64,000 bases of DNA. It comes from Aliivibrio sifiae (GTDB lineage: Bacteria; Pseudomonadota; Gammaproteobacteria; Enterobacterales; Vibrionaceae). Of the stretch, positions 29,307 to 37,786 are shown piece by piece (positions within the stretch are counted from its first letter, which is position 1; the number at the start of each line of letters is the position of its first letter). The stretch is taken from the NCBI RefSeq assembly GCF_002954715.1, contig NZ_MSCP01000001.1, positions 1,877,416 through 1,941,415 on the forward strand, given 5' to 3'. The translations under genes and the position numbers were made by a program. The notes beneath the pieces are model-generated. The model was given only the letters and a program-made list of their open reading frames with translations. It had not been told where the DNA came from and did not search any database.

Positions 29307-29915
29307 ATGGAAAAAATAAAACACACGCATAAGGAAGATGTCATTGCTATTTTGACTGGCACCTTTCTAGTTTCTCAAGGAATTTTCTTTTTACAGGCTG
29401 CACAATTACTTACAGGTGGCACTACGGGCTTAGCTTTATTAATTAGCCAGATGAGTGGCATCAGCTTTGGTATCTTATACTTTTTATGCAACTTACCATT
29501 TTACGCCTTAGCTTGGCAGCGATTTGGAAAACGTTTTGCAGTAACCAGTTTAATTTCCGGCGCTCTTGTTTCTATCATGACAGATCACTTAAATATGATG
29601 ATTTCAGTTGACCATATCAATGATATTTATTGCGCTATTGCTGGTGGATTATTGATGGGATTAGGTATGTTGATCTTATTTAGACATCGCTCTAGCTTGG
29701 GTGGATTTAATGTTTTATGCCTATTTATCCAAGAAAAATTTGGCATTTCAGTCGGTAAAGTTCAGATGGCTATCGACTTCTGTATTTTAGGAGCCTCTTT
29801 CTTTTTTATTACACCTTGGCTATTGGCAATTTCTGTTCTTGGGGCCGTTATATTAAATATTGTTCTTGCTATGAATCATAAACCAAATCGCTATATTGTG
29901 ACTTACGGTTCATAA
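29307..29915 (+). CDS. YitT family membrane protein
   Basis: Integral membrane protein of 202 residues with about five or six hydrophobic helices, of the YitT/DUF161 class. The start GTFLVSQGIFFLQAAQLLTGGTTGLALLISQ and the GLGMLILFRHRSSLGGFNVL block, each read over two helices, fit the family. It lacks the C-terminal DUF2179 cytoplasmic domain found in many longer Firmicute members. The transported substrate is not established for the family. Followed by a long palindrome. Confidence 0.8.
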   Translation: MEKIKHTHKEDVIAILTGTFLVSQGIFFLQAAQLLTGGTTGLALLISQMSGISFGILYFLCNLPFYALAWQRFGKRFAVTSLISGALVSIMTDHLNMMISVDHINDIYCAIAGGLLMGLGMLILFRHRSSLGGFNVLCLFIQEKFGISVGKVQMAIDFCILGASFFFITPWLLAISVLGAVILNIVLAMNHKPNRYIVTYGS

Positions 29916-29924
29916 CTTTAATAA

Positions 29925-29962
29925 AACTGATTCACATAAGTAGTTACTTATGTGAATCAGTT
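29925..29962. repeat. Perfect 18-bp inverted repeat with a two-base loop
   Basis: AACTGATTCACATAAGTA (29925-29942), GT, then its exact reverse complement (29945-29962), 10 bases after the YitT-like stop. The following bases are TTAATAGG rather than a T run. It may end transcription inefficiently, protect RNA ends or bind a protein. Confidence 0.9.
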
Positions 29963-29985
29963 AATAGGAATAAAGCACAATCATA

Positions 29986-30022
29986 AAAAATGACCACGAA
30001 TTATTAATGCGTGGCCATTTTT
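29986..30022 (-). terminator. Terminator of the MliC-like gene
   Basis: On the minus strand AAAATGGCCACG pairs with CGTGGTCATTTT, with one G-U pair, around an 11-base loop, with a U tract after it. It converges with the palindrome at 29925. Confidence 0.75.
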
Positions 30023-30040
30023 AGTCATTATCTACAATAA

Positions 30041-30367
30041 TTATTTAATGACAGTACAGTTTTTCAATACAACTCGCCCAAGATCTAACCTGGCTTCCTC
30101 ACCTTTTCCTTGAAAGGTAATCGCTGTACTCATATCTGGCATCCCGTCATCAGAAATGTACTTCATCCCTGACGCAGACACTGCTCGTTTTAACGCATAA
30201 TCTTCTTTTGGTAATTGTAATAGTGCTTTATCTTCATTAAATGTAATTTGAAAATTTCGCCCTTCTTCACACTGATAATGAACAGGTTTTGCAGTTCCCA
30301 TGTCAGGCATCTGGGATGAACACCCCGCGAGTACCCCAAAAGCAGTCAATACGAGTAATTTTTTCAT
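30041..30367 (-). CDS. MliC-like lysozyme inhibitor lipoprotein
   Basis: A 108-residue lipoprotein with lipobox LAGC (acylated cysteine at about residue 16). The mature part follows the MliC/PliC pattern: a first cysteine in VHYQCEEGRNFQITF, then ALLQLPKEDYALKRAVSASGMKYISD split across two strands with the SASG-x-KY loop that enters the lysozyme active site, then GKGEEARL and a final cysteine in LKNCTVIK. Known members protect peptidoglycan from C-type lysozyme; function here is inferred from these motifs. It is a single-gene unit between its terminator and the peptide ABC operon. Confidence 0.8.
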   Translation of the reverse strand: MKKLLVLTAFGVLAGCSSQMPDMGTAKPVHYQCEEGRNFQITFNEDKALLQLPKEDYALKRAVSASGMKYISDDGMPDMSTAITFQGKGEEARLDLGRVVLKNCTVIK

Positions 30368-30435
30368 AATAGCCTCAGTTCTTTTTATTAACTATAGGAT
30401 AAAACAGGTAAAAACAGATGTTTCAAAAAAGATAT

Positions 30436-31404
30436 TTATTTATATAAATGACAAGCAACTTCATGACCGGAATCATTTAAAATCTTTCTTTGTGGTTCCT
30501 CTTTGAAGCATTGCTTTTCTGCTTTTGGACACCTCGTTGAAAATCGACACCCTTTTGGAGGATTAATTGGTGATGGTACATCGCCAGTCAAAATAATTCG
30601 CTCTCTCCCTCTAAATCTAGGATGAGAAACAGGGATTGCGGATAATAAAGCTTCTGTATAAGGGTGTTTAGGAAAATGATAAAGCGTCTCTGATTGCCCA
30701 TACTCCACAATTTTACCTAAATACATTACGGCCACTTTATCTGAAATATGTTTAACCACAGAAAGATCATGTGCAATAAAAATCAGCGCTAGGTTCATCT
30801 CGCGTTGTAAATCTAATAATAGATTCACAATTTGAGCTTGAACAGACACATCTAATGCAGATACTGACTCATCACACACAATTAACTTTGGTTTTAATGC
30901 TATCGCTCTAGCAATCCCAATACGTTGTTTCTGTCCACCAGAAAACTCATGAGGATAACGGGTTGCAGCACTTATTGGTAACCCCACTTTTATCAATAAC
31001 TCTTCTCCCCATTGTTTACGCTCTTCTTTTGTCCCAACATTATGAATAACAAAAGGTTCTTCTAGAATCATTTCTATCGTATGGCGAGGATTTAATGATT
31101 CAGTTGGGTCTTGAAAAATAATCTGCATCTCTTGACGAAGTGACCTCATCTCTTTATTTTTAAGATGAGTAATATCTTTCCCTTCAAAAAAAATACGTCC
31201 TGCAGTTGGTTCAAATAACTTTAATAAACTGCGACCAAGAGTACTTTTACCACAACCAGATTCACCAACTAAACCCAAAGTTTCGCCTTTATTTACGCTT
31301 AAAGAAACGCCATCAACCGCATGAACGGCATAACCCTTATTAAAGATCCCTTGACCTGAGTAAAAATACTGTTTGAGATCATCAACTCTCAATAACTCAC
31401 TCAT
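30436..31404 (-). CDS. Peptide ABC transporter ATP-binding protein (DppF/OppF type)
   Basis: Cytoplasmic ATPase of 322 residues powering the adjacent peptide importer. Walker A GESGCGKS (about 47-54), Q loop in [13 protein letters not shown], signature [14 protein letters not shown], Walker [13 protein letters not shown], and the C-terminal oligopeptide-transporter domain with the cysteine cluster [14 protein letters not shown], which in relatives binds an iron-sulfur cluster. The start overlaps the preceding ATPase stop by 4 bases (ATGA). Last gene of the operon. Confidence 0.92.
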   Translation of the reverse strand: MSELLRVDDLKQYFYSGQGIFNKGYAVHAVDGVSLSVNKGETLGLVGESGCGKSTLGRSLLKLFEPTAGRIFFEGKDITHLKNKEMRSLRQEMQIIFQDPTESLNPRHTIEMILEEPFVIHNVGTKEERKQWGEELLIKVGLPISAATRYPHEFSGGQKQRIGIARAIALKPKLIVCDESVSALDVSVQAQIVNLLLDLQREMNLALIFIAHDLSVVKHISDKVAVMYLGKIVEYGQSETLYHFPKHPYTEALLSAIPVSHPRFRGRERIILTGDVPSPINPPKGCRFSTRCPKAEKQCFKEEPQRKILNDSGHEVACHLYK

Positions 31405-32408
31405 TTTATCGCCTCATTATTAATTACTAATGCGTTACTAAAATGACAACTCACTTGATGCAATGATCCAACCTCACTCATCATTGGAACTTCAGATCCA
31501 CACTTATCTTGCTTATATTTACAACGAGTCGAAAAACGACAACCGTTTGGCATTTCACTTAAAGAAGGAACCGTACCCTGAATCGTTTCAAGCTTTGTTT
31601 TTGGCTGAAGACTCAAGCTTGGCATAGAGGACATTAATCCTTTTGTATATGGGTGAACTGGGTTATCAAATAACTCAAAAATTCCCGCTTGTTCAGCCAC
31701 CCTTCCTGCATACATAACAACCACTTCATCACATATTTCCGCGACAACACCTAAGTCATGAGTAATAAAAATAATAGACATACCTGTTTCATCTTGCAGG
31801 TTTTTCATTAACTCTAAAATCTGAGCTTGGATAGTCACATCTAATGCCGTAGTCGGCTCATCACAAATCAAAATATCAGGCTCACAAGCGAGAGCAATGG
31901 CAATCATAACTCGTTGACGCATGCCACCAGATAAATTATGTGGGTATTCATGCAACCTCGTTTCTGGAGAGGGCATTCCTACTTTTTCAAGCATTTCGAT
32001 TGAGTATGCTAAACGCTGTTTTTTATCTAAATCAGGACGGTGAAGCTCTAATACTTCATTAATCTGCTTTCCAATAGTATGCACTGGATTTAATGCTGTC
32101 ATCGGATCTTGGAAAATCATTGAAATACGGTTACCTCGCATTTCATATAATTTATCGGTACTTAACTGAACCAGATCAATATCGCCATATAAGATACGAC
32201 CACCAACCACATTACCGTAAGGTTTGGGCAATAAGCCCATAATAGACATGGAAGTGACGCTTTTCCCGCAGCCGGATTCACCAACAATACCAATGGTTTT
32301 ACCTTTAGGTACTTGAAAACTCACACCATCAAGCACTCGAACAGTTCCTTCGTCCGTTTGAAACTCGGTCACTAGATCTTCAACGGATAATACAATTTTT
32401 CTTTCCAT
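31401..32408 (-). CDS. Peptide ABC transporter ATP-binding protein (DppD/OppD type)
   Basis: Second ATPase of the importer, 335 residues from the ATG at 32408 ([12 protein letters not shown]); a GTG at 32420 is an alternative. Walker A GESGCGKS, the Q loop [12 protein letters not shown], signature [12 protein letters not shown], Walker [13 protein letters not shown] and the C-terminal cysteine motif [14 protein letters not shown] are intact. In E. coli Yej, the two ATPase halves are fused in YejF; here they are separate overlapping genes, as in Dpp and Opp. Confidence 0.92.
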   Translation of the reverse strand: MERKIVLSVEDLVTEFQTDEGTVRVLDGVSFQVPKGKTIGIVGESGCGKSVTSMSIMGLLPKPYGNVVGGRILYGDIDLVQLSTDKLYEMRGNRISMIFQDPMTALNPVHTIGKQINEVLELHRPDLDKKQRLAYSIEMLEKVGMPSPETRLHEYPHNLSGGMRQRVMIAIALACEPDILICDEPTTALDVTIQAQILELMKNLQDETGMSIIFITHDLGVVAEICDEVVVMYAGRVAEQAGIFELFDNPVHPYTKGLMSSMPSLSLQPKTKLETIQGTVPSLSEMPNGCRFSTRCKYKQDKCGSEVPMMSEVGSLHQVSCHFSNALVINNEAIK

Positions 32409-32482
32409 ATGCTTCTTCACTATTTTTATTATTATTTTTAACTAGGAGATCCCTCTCCTAGTTTTAAATTTATTAAAATAAG

Positions 32483-34327
32483 CTACAGCTTATAGGCTTC
32501 ATCAATAATAATGACTGGTTCAAACGTTTTATCTGACTTCATTGCCGCTTTAGTTTCTTTCTTGGTTTTTTCATCAATCCAAAAAGTACTGAAGGTTTGA
32601 GAGAATCCCCAACCATGAAATAAATATCCCGTCTGCTTCGTCGCTATTTGCTCTGGTAATTTAATCCAACGCCAATAACCCGCACGAGCATAAGGCACCA
32701 TATAACCAGGAACGATCACGTTTGCATCAGCAATAACTTGCTGGATTTCACGAGATAACGCCTGCTTCTTTTCAATATCAAATTCATTTTTAAATGAAAT
32801 GATTAACGCATCTAACTCAGGTGAAGAGAAATTAGTAAAGTGATTGGTTTGTGGTTTATTGGCGTTGTCGGAATGGAAATATTCCCAATAAGCAGGGATC
32901 TCACCGGTTCCCATATTATGGAAGGAGATATCATGTTTTTTCTCAAGCACGTACTTAAACATACTCGAACCATCAATCAGATTAAGTTCAAAATCTAACC
33001 CTGCCTGCTTCGCTTGTTCTTTTAACACGGCAACTCGTGGGGTAAAGGATTGTTGAGAGTATGTCACAGCAAAACTTAATCGTTCACCTTTATCATTAAC
33101 ACGAATACCGTCAGGACCTACTGTTGTAAAACCCGCTTTTTCAAAGTATTCAATCGCTCTCTTTGCATTAAACTTAGGTGCTTGTAACGCTGCATTATCA
33201 TAACCAGGATGACCAAATCCCATGCCATTTGGTTTACGAGAATAATCTCCTCGTAATACCTTCTCTATCATCATGTCAAAATCCGTCGCATACATAATGC
33301 CTTGACGAACATTAATATCATTTAACATTGGTTTTGACGTATTTAACCATAAACCACCAGCACCAACTGCAGCTTGGTTATATACCCACGCCTTTTGAAT
33401 ATAGCCTTTTTGATAATTTTTCCCTTCGGATTTGTCATGCCATAAATCAGGACGCACTAAATCAAACGTATCTAAATTACCTTTTTCAAAATGCTTTAAC
33501 GCAATGTCAGCATCACGAATAACTTTGATATTAATTTTTTCTACGTTATAGCGATTTTGATTGTATTTATTCTCATAGCCCCACCAATCTTTACCTACAT
33601 GTTTAAAGGTGATGTTCTTCCCTTTTTTGATTTTATCGATGTAGTAAGGACCAGTTACAGGCTCTGGTTTAAAGTTATATTTACGGACGAATTTATCATC
33701 AATGCCATCATTATTTGCATCGATTTGGGGCTCACCATAGAAGTGCTTAGGACGAGGCATTAAGTTGGTATAGGCGATAAGCTCATCACGATTTCGAGCT
33801 TTTGCTGATACGATTGCAATAGTGTGTTTATCAAACGTAATTATATCTGCAATGTCATTAGTAAAGAAATCGTTGTACCACGGTGCAACAATGTCAGTTG
33901 AACGCATTAATTTAAGCATAAACTGATAATCATCAGCAGTAACAGGCTTACTGTCGCTCCATGTCGCTTTGGGATTTAACCTAAAGTAAACGGTTTTATT
34001 ATCGTCACCAAACGCCCATGATTGAGCCAGACCAGGTAACCATTCGTTTGTATTAGGGTGTTTAATCAGTGGTGGTAAACTTGCTTCTAGGATCCATGCT
34101 CTGAATGAACCATTAGAATCAGGTCCCACGGTTCGAAAAGTCTGCGGAAAACTTAATGTATAGGTTCGAAAAGTACCACCAAATGTCGCTTGGGAAGACG
34201 CAAAAATTGGCGCGCTATCATTTGTTTTCCATTCAAGATTGGCTGGAAGATCGGCCGAAAATACATTTATACTGAATAAAGCGGCAGTTGATGCTGACAG
34301 CAATACCAGTCTCTTTTTTATCGTCAT
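32483..34327 (-). CDS. yejA: Oligopeptide ABC transporter substrate-binding protein (YejA-like)
   Basis: Periplasmic family 5 extracellular solute-binding protein, 614 residues from the ATG at 34327 (MTIKKRLVLLSAS), with a signal peptide cleaved after VFSA at about residue 24. The core contains LNPKATWSDSKPVTADDYQFML and GPYYIDKIKKGKNITF, motifs of the class split over the ligand cleft, and the HNMGTGEIPAYWEYFHS region near the end. The extended size and N-terminal sequence resemble YejA, linked in E. coli to import of larger peptides and microcin C. First periplasmic component after two membrane genes; the ligand itself is inferred. Confidence 0.88.
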   Translation of the reverse strand: MTIKKRLVLLSASTAALFSINVFSADLPANLEWKTNDSAPIFASSQATFGGTFRTYTLSFPQTFRTVGPDSNGSFRAWILEASLPPLIKHPNTNEWLPGLAQSWAFGDDNKTVYFRLNPKATWSDSKPVTADDYQFMLKLMRSTDIVAPWYNDFFTNDIADIITFDKHTIAIVSAKARNRDELIAYTNLMPRPKHFYGEPQIDANNDGIDDKFVRKYNFKPEPVTGPYYIDKIKKGKNITFKHVGKDWWGYENKYNQNRYNVEKINIKVIRDADIALKHFEKGNLDTFDLVRPDLWHDKSEGKNYQKGYIQKAWVYNQAAVGAGGLWLNTSKPMLNDINVRQGIMYATDFDMMIEKVLRGDYSRKPNGMGFGHPGYDNAALQAPKFNAKRAIEYFEKAGFTTVGPDGIRVNDKGERLSFAVTYSQQSFTPRVAVLKEQAKQAGLDFELNLIDGSSMFKYVLEKKHDISFHNMGTGEIPAYWEYFHSDNANKPQTNHFTNFSSPELDALIISFKNEFDIEKKQALSREIQQVIADANVIVPGYMVPYARAGYWRWIKLPEQIATKQTGYLFHGWGFSQTFSTFWIDEKTKKETKAAMKSDKTFEPVIIIDEAYKL

Positions 34328-34376
34328 AAATCCCTTCCTATTTTTATTATTCATTCCATTAAACGATTAAGTAGGA

Positions 34377-35429
34377 CTACTCATATCGAGTATGTTTCTT
34401 AGGGTCAAAAGCTTCACGTATCCCCTCCCCAATAAAAGTCACCATAATTAATACAGTAACAATAGCAGTCACAACCGAAGTAGCGATCCAAGGTGAATCT
34501 AAATTAGATTTACCTTGTTGCAATAGTTCTCCCCAACTTGGCGTCGGAGGCATAAGTCCTAACCCTAAATAATCTAATGCTGTTAGTGCTGTGATATTAG
34601 CAACAATAGTGAATGGTGCTAATGTCACGATCATGACCATGGTATTAGGCAAAATATGATGAAATAAAATACGAGAATTAGACGCACCTAGCGCTTTCGC
34701 TGCCATCACATATTCTCTGGATTTTTCTTTATAGGTCATGGTTCGCATATACCATGTCATTCCCATCCAACCAAACATAACGTTAATTAAGGTAAAGAGC
34801 ATAAAGCTTGGTTTCATTATCGAGACTAAAATCATGATGACGTATAAAAATGGCACCATAGACCAAATTTCAATAAAGCGTTGGAAAAATAGATCGAACT
34901 TTCCACCAAAGAAACCCATCGCACAGCCAACAGAGACCCCTATCGCATACGAGATCACTAACGTAATCAGCGCAAAGCCCATCGCAATCCTAAAACCATA
35001 AGTCAGGCGCGATAAAATATCTCGTCCAATGGTATCTGTGCCTAGGTAATGTTTTCCTTCGATACTTGGCTCTGTCGGTGGAAAATCGCCAGAGAAATCT
35101 TGCTCATAAGGGTTCCAAGGCACTATTGGCATAATGACAAAATTGCCTTCGCTCTCTTGTTCAAACTTAAGCTGCAATTCTCTGTAATTGGTTTCATGAG
35201 CATACCCTAAGCCAAAGGTATCTCCTGATTTCACATCACCATACGTCGGGAAATGCCACTGACCTTGGTAGCTAACAAGTAAAGCTCGGCTGTTAACAAA
35301 AACTTCAGCAAAAATCGATAGTACCAATAGCAAAGATAAAATAAGAAAAGACCAATAACCGCGTTTTATACCTTTAAATCGTTGAACTTTCTTTTGCGTT
35401 AATGGACTTAAATTTAAAATAGACAACAT
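34377..35429 (-). CDS. yejE: Peptide ABC transporter permease (YejE-like)
   Basis: Inner-membrane permease of 350 residues. The N-terminal KRGYWSFLILSLLLVLSIFAE helix and the large periplasmic insertion with LLVSYQGQWHFPTYG and GKHYLGTDTIGRDILSR are characteristic of YejE, larger than DppC. The cytoplasmic coupling motif EAA appears as KALGASNSRILFHHILPN. About five more helices follow. The gene begins 2 bases after the yejB-like stop. Confidence 0.9.
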   Translation of the reverse strand: MLSILNLSPLTQKKVQRFKGIKRGYWSFLILSLLLVLSIFAEVFVNSRALLVSYQGQWHFPTYGDVKSGDTFGLGYAHETNYRELQLKFEQESEGNFVIMPIVPWNPYEQDFSGDFPPTEPSIEGKHYLGTDTIGRDILSRLTYGFRIAMGFALITLVISYAIGVSVGCAMGFFGGKFDLFFQRFIEIWSMVPFLYVIMILVSIMKPSFMLFTLINVMFGWMGMTWYMRTMTYKEKSREYVMAAKALGASNSRILFHHILPNTMVMIVTLAPFTIVANITALTALDYLGLGLMPPTPSWGELLQQGKSNLDSPWIATSVVTAIVTVLIMVTFIGEGIREAFDPKKHTRYE

Positions 35430-35431
35430 AA

Positions 35432-36460
35432 TTAAGCTCCAAATTTAACGCGCGGATCAACCGCAGCAACACAAATATCAGATAAAATATTACCTAACAT
35501 TAACATGGTGGCATTAATGGCAAATAACCCCATAACTACTGGATAATCACGCTCCATTATTGCTTCGTAACCTAGCAACCCAATACCATCAATATTAAAG
35601 ATTACCTCAATCAAGAATGACCCTGTCATAAAGAACATTAATGAATTACCAAAATGACTTGCTACAGGAATTAAGCTATTTCGTAATGCATGTTTACGTA
35701 CTGCTTTTTTAAACGGCAACCCTTTTGCAATGGCAGTACGTACATAATCTGATGCTAGATTTTCCATTAGATTGTTTTTCATGGTCATAGTCAGTAAAGC
35801 AAAATCACCAATGAGATAACAAAACAAAGGAAGTATTGCATGCCACATAATGTCTTTAATTTGCTCAAAAGCACCGAAGTCATCAAAATCATCACCAACA
35901 AAACCGCCCATTGGAAACCACTCTAACTGGTAACTGAACAGACTAATTAAGAAAACGCCAATCACATATCCAGGTAAGGCAAAACCAACGAAAATCGCAA
36001 CGGAAGAAGTAGAATCAAGAATAGAACCATGCTTTAAGGCTTTGAGGTAGCCAAGAGGAATCGAAATCATATAACTAAGTAAAAAGGTCATTCCTCCATA
36101 AAAAAGAGAAACAGGTAAGCGCTCGGCTATCATGTCCCATACTGGTTCGTAATAACGGGTCGATTCACCTAAATCAAGAACGACTAATTTAGTTAACCAA
36201 TCATAATAGGCTTCAAATACGGGTTTATCTAAGCCGTAGAAAGCATTTAGCTCAGCGATTTGCTCTTCAGATAAGGCATTATTACCATCAGTAACACTGC
36301 TAGTACCACCAGTTTCTGAAGCGCCTTGCATTTGTAAGCTGAGTAACATGCGTTCAACTGGGCCACCCGGTACAAATCGAGTTAGGGCAAAGATAAGTAA
36401 GGTAATACCGATAAAGGTAGGGACAACCAATAAAAGTCGTCTGAGTAGATAAGATATCAT
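35432..36460 (-). CDS. yejB: Peptide ABC transporter permease (YejB-like)
   Basis: First gene of the importer operon: a 342-residue permease. The start MISYLLRRLLLVVPTFIGIT, the FVPGGPVERML motif, the YGLDKPVFEAYYDWL segment and the EAA loop AIAKGLPFKKAVRKHALRN match the YejB/DppB class; the LLGYEAIMERDYPVVMG end is typical of YejB. Six helices are predicted. The region upstream (36461-36720) is an AT-rich leader with no site I can name. Confidence 0.9.
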   Translation of the reverse strand: MISYLLRRLLLVVPTFIGITLLIFALTRFVPGGPVERMLLSLQMQGASETGGTSSVTDGNNALSEEQIAELNAFYGLDKPVFEAYYDWLTKLVVLDLGESTRYYEPVWDMIAERLPVSLFYGGMTFLLSYMISIPLGYLKALKHGSILDSTSSVAIFVGFALPGYVIGVFLISLFSYQLEWFPMGGFVGDDFDDFGAFEQIKDIMWHAILPLFCYLIGDFALLTMTMKNNLMENLASDYVRTAIAKGLPFKKAVRKHALRNSLIPVASHFGNSLMFFMTGSFLIEVIFNIDGIGLLGYEAIMERDYPVVMGLFAINATMLMLGNILSDICVAAVDPRVKFGA

Positions 36461-36720
36461 CCGTGACTATTGCTCCATATCCTTCGACAAACTCCGTTGC
36501 CTATTATTTTTATAATAATTTTATTAACTTAGCTCAATGATTAAGTAACTACAAAGCTAAGGCTTGATAATGTAATAGAGTTAACAGTTTGCAGAATAGT
36601 GAGGGGATAAGGAAGGGAAAGGCTGTTTTTTGATACAATTGTTATAAAAGTGTCACAAAGTAAACCTCATTGGATTAGATTATCCAAACAAGGAAATAAA
36701 GAATGTTTTAACGCAAAAAA

Positions 36721-36888
36721 TTACTCAAAAGGAATTGCTGTCAAATGAGCGAGTATATCTTGTTGTTGTTTTTCAGTTAATTGGTCCCACGTGTTTACCG
36801 TATCATCTAACTGATCATTTTGAATTGGCAATTTTTTTGTCGTGTCTAGATCCGATACCATACTATTACTTGTATCTAACGTATTCAT
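36721..36888 (-). CDS. Small 55-residue protein of unknown function
   Basis: Short open frame starting MNTLDTSNSM and ending LTAIPFE. Support: an excellent ribosome-binding site (AGGTGG, seven bases before the ATG, in a purine-rich AAGGAAGAGGTGG stretch), a complete frame with a distinctive amphipathic C-terminal helix (WDQLTEKQQQDILAHL), and its own space between two operons with a terminator upstream. The protein is acidic, soluble, and has one tryptophan and no cysteine. I do not recognise it. It could be an independent small regulator or toxin-antitoxin-like partner, but nothing in the sequence decides this. Confidence 0.6.
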   Translation of the reverse strand: MNTLDTSNSMVSDLDTTKKLPIQNDQLDDTVNTWDQLTEKQQQDILAHLTAIPFE

Positions 36889-36992
36889 ATAAACCACCTC
36901 TTCCTTAGAGCTTACTCAAATAAGTGTAAGTAACCTTATGCCGATTGTCTTATAAATATACTAATAAGTAGCCTTAACTTTGAGACAAATAT

Positions 36993-37026
36993 AAAAAAGG
37001 CACTCATTGTTTTTACCATGAGTGCC
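36993..37026 (-). terminator. Terminator of the accessory catabolic gene block
   Basis: On the minus strand GGCACTCAT (37018-37026 side) pairs with ATGAGTGCC (36999-37007 side) over a 10-base loop, followed by six T. It ends transcripts from the gene at 37055. Confidence 0.85.
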
Positions 37027-37054
37027 ACAAGTATGCATTACTTTTTTATTCAAC

Positions 37055-37786
37055 TTAGACCAGTTCACCGGCCCCTTTTAGAGACTGTTCACTGTTTTCG
37101 ACTAAAATAGCGGTCGCCGTTTTTTTCAAGCTCTCCCAATCGACATCATCAACATCAATACCATTACGCCATGCATTCTCTTGCGTTGAGCTTAATTCTG
37201 TTGAATCAATATGAATACCGTATCCCTCAGATAGTGCCATCACATCGAAATCTCTTACTGATAATTCAATTGTCATATCATTAAGGTAACCGCTATGTAG
37301 ATCTATTTTATCCGATAGAAATAATTCTGGGGCTACGCACCCTCTATTTAAAATATATAAAGTTCGCTTAGGGCTCGTGCCATTTTCCCAATGAGCTTTA
37401 CAAGCAATACCTTTCGCTGCCAGCTTTACTAATTCACTGTAAGCTAACCAACGGTTATGGCATTTTTTAAGCGTGATCGTTAAGGCTTTTTTCTCTACCA
37501 TTTTTTCAATTGCATAATCAACGATTACAGGCAAATGACAAGCTACACTGCAACCGTGTAAGTCCACCACCAAGTTCCCTGAATTGGACATTGTAATATC
37601 GACAGGACAATCTTCTTCAGCAGTTAAAAACTTAGTTGCATTATTAAAATGCCTAACTCCATTAAGACCAACCATTTGCAGGTCTGCCACCATGTTAGCA
37701 ATAATATCAGCCTCTCCACAGGTACGTCTCATCCCTAGAAATGCCTTATTGGTTACTGCAACTAACTCATTATGTGAAACGATCAT
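37055..37786 (-). CDS. Conserved protein of unknown function (possibly DUF3726)
   Basis: A 243-residue soluble protein from the ATG at 37786 (MIVSHNELVAV), which overlaps the upstream stop by 4 bases; the frame is open to 37825. The N terminus (SHNELVAVTNKAFLGMRR, then A-DIIANMVADLQMVGLNGVRHF) resembles in spacing the first helices of type 2 malate/lactate dehydrogenases, but I see no nucleotide-binding motif. Seven cysteines are present (residues 22, 60, 79, 83, 109, 129 and 150), including C79-x3-C83. The family assignment is from memory and uncertain. It is the last gene of a block with a BCCT transporter, an M19 protein, an aldehyde dehydrogenase and a RidA protein, so a role in that pathway is inferred. 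Confidence 0.75.
   Translation of the reverse strand: MIVSHNELVAVTNKAFLGMRRTCGEADIIANMVADLQMVGLNGVRHFNNATKFLTAEEDCPVDITMSNSGNLVVDLHGCSVACHLPVIVDYAIEKMVEKKALTITLKKCHNRWLAYSELVKLAAKGIACKAHWENGTSPKRTLYILNRGCVAPELFLSDKIDLHSGYLNDMTIELSVRDFDVMALSEGYGIHIDSTELSSTQENAWRNGIDVDDVDWESLKKTATAILVENSEQSLKGAGELV

Noticed and set aside
29150..29332. 60-codon plus-strand frame upstream of the YitT-like gene
   Set aside because: It overlaps the start of a well-supported gene, has no ribosome-binding site and resembles no family.
36640..36662. CRP-like site upstream of the peptide importer
   Set aside because: Only one half-site (TCACA) matches; the other half is not recognisable.
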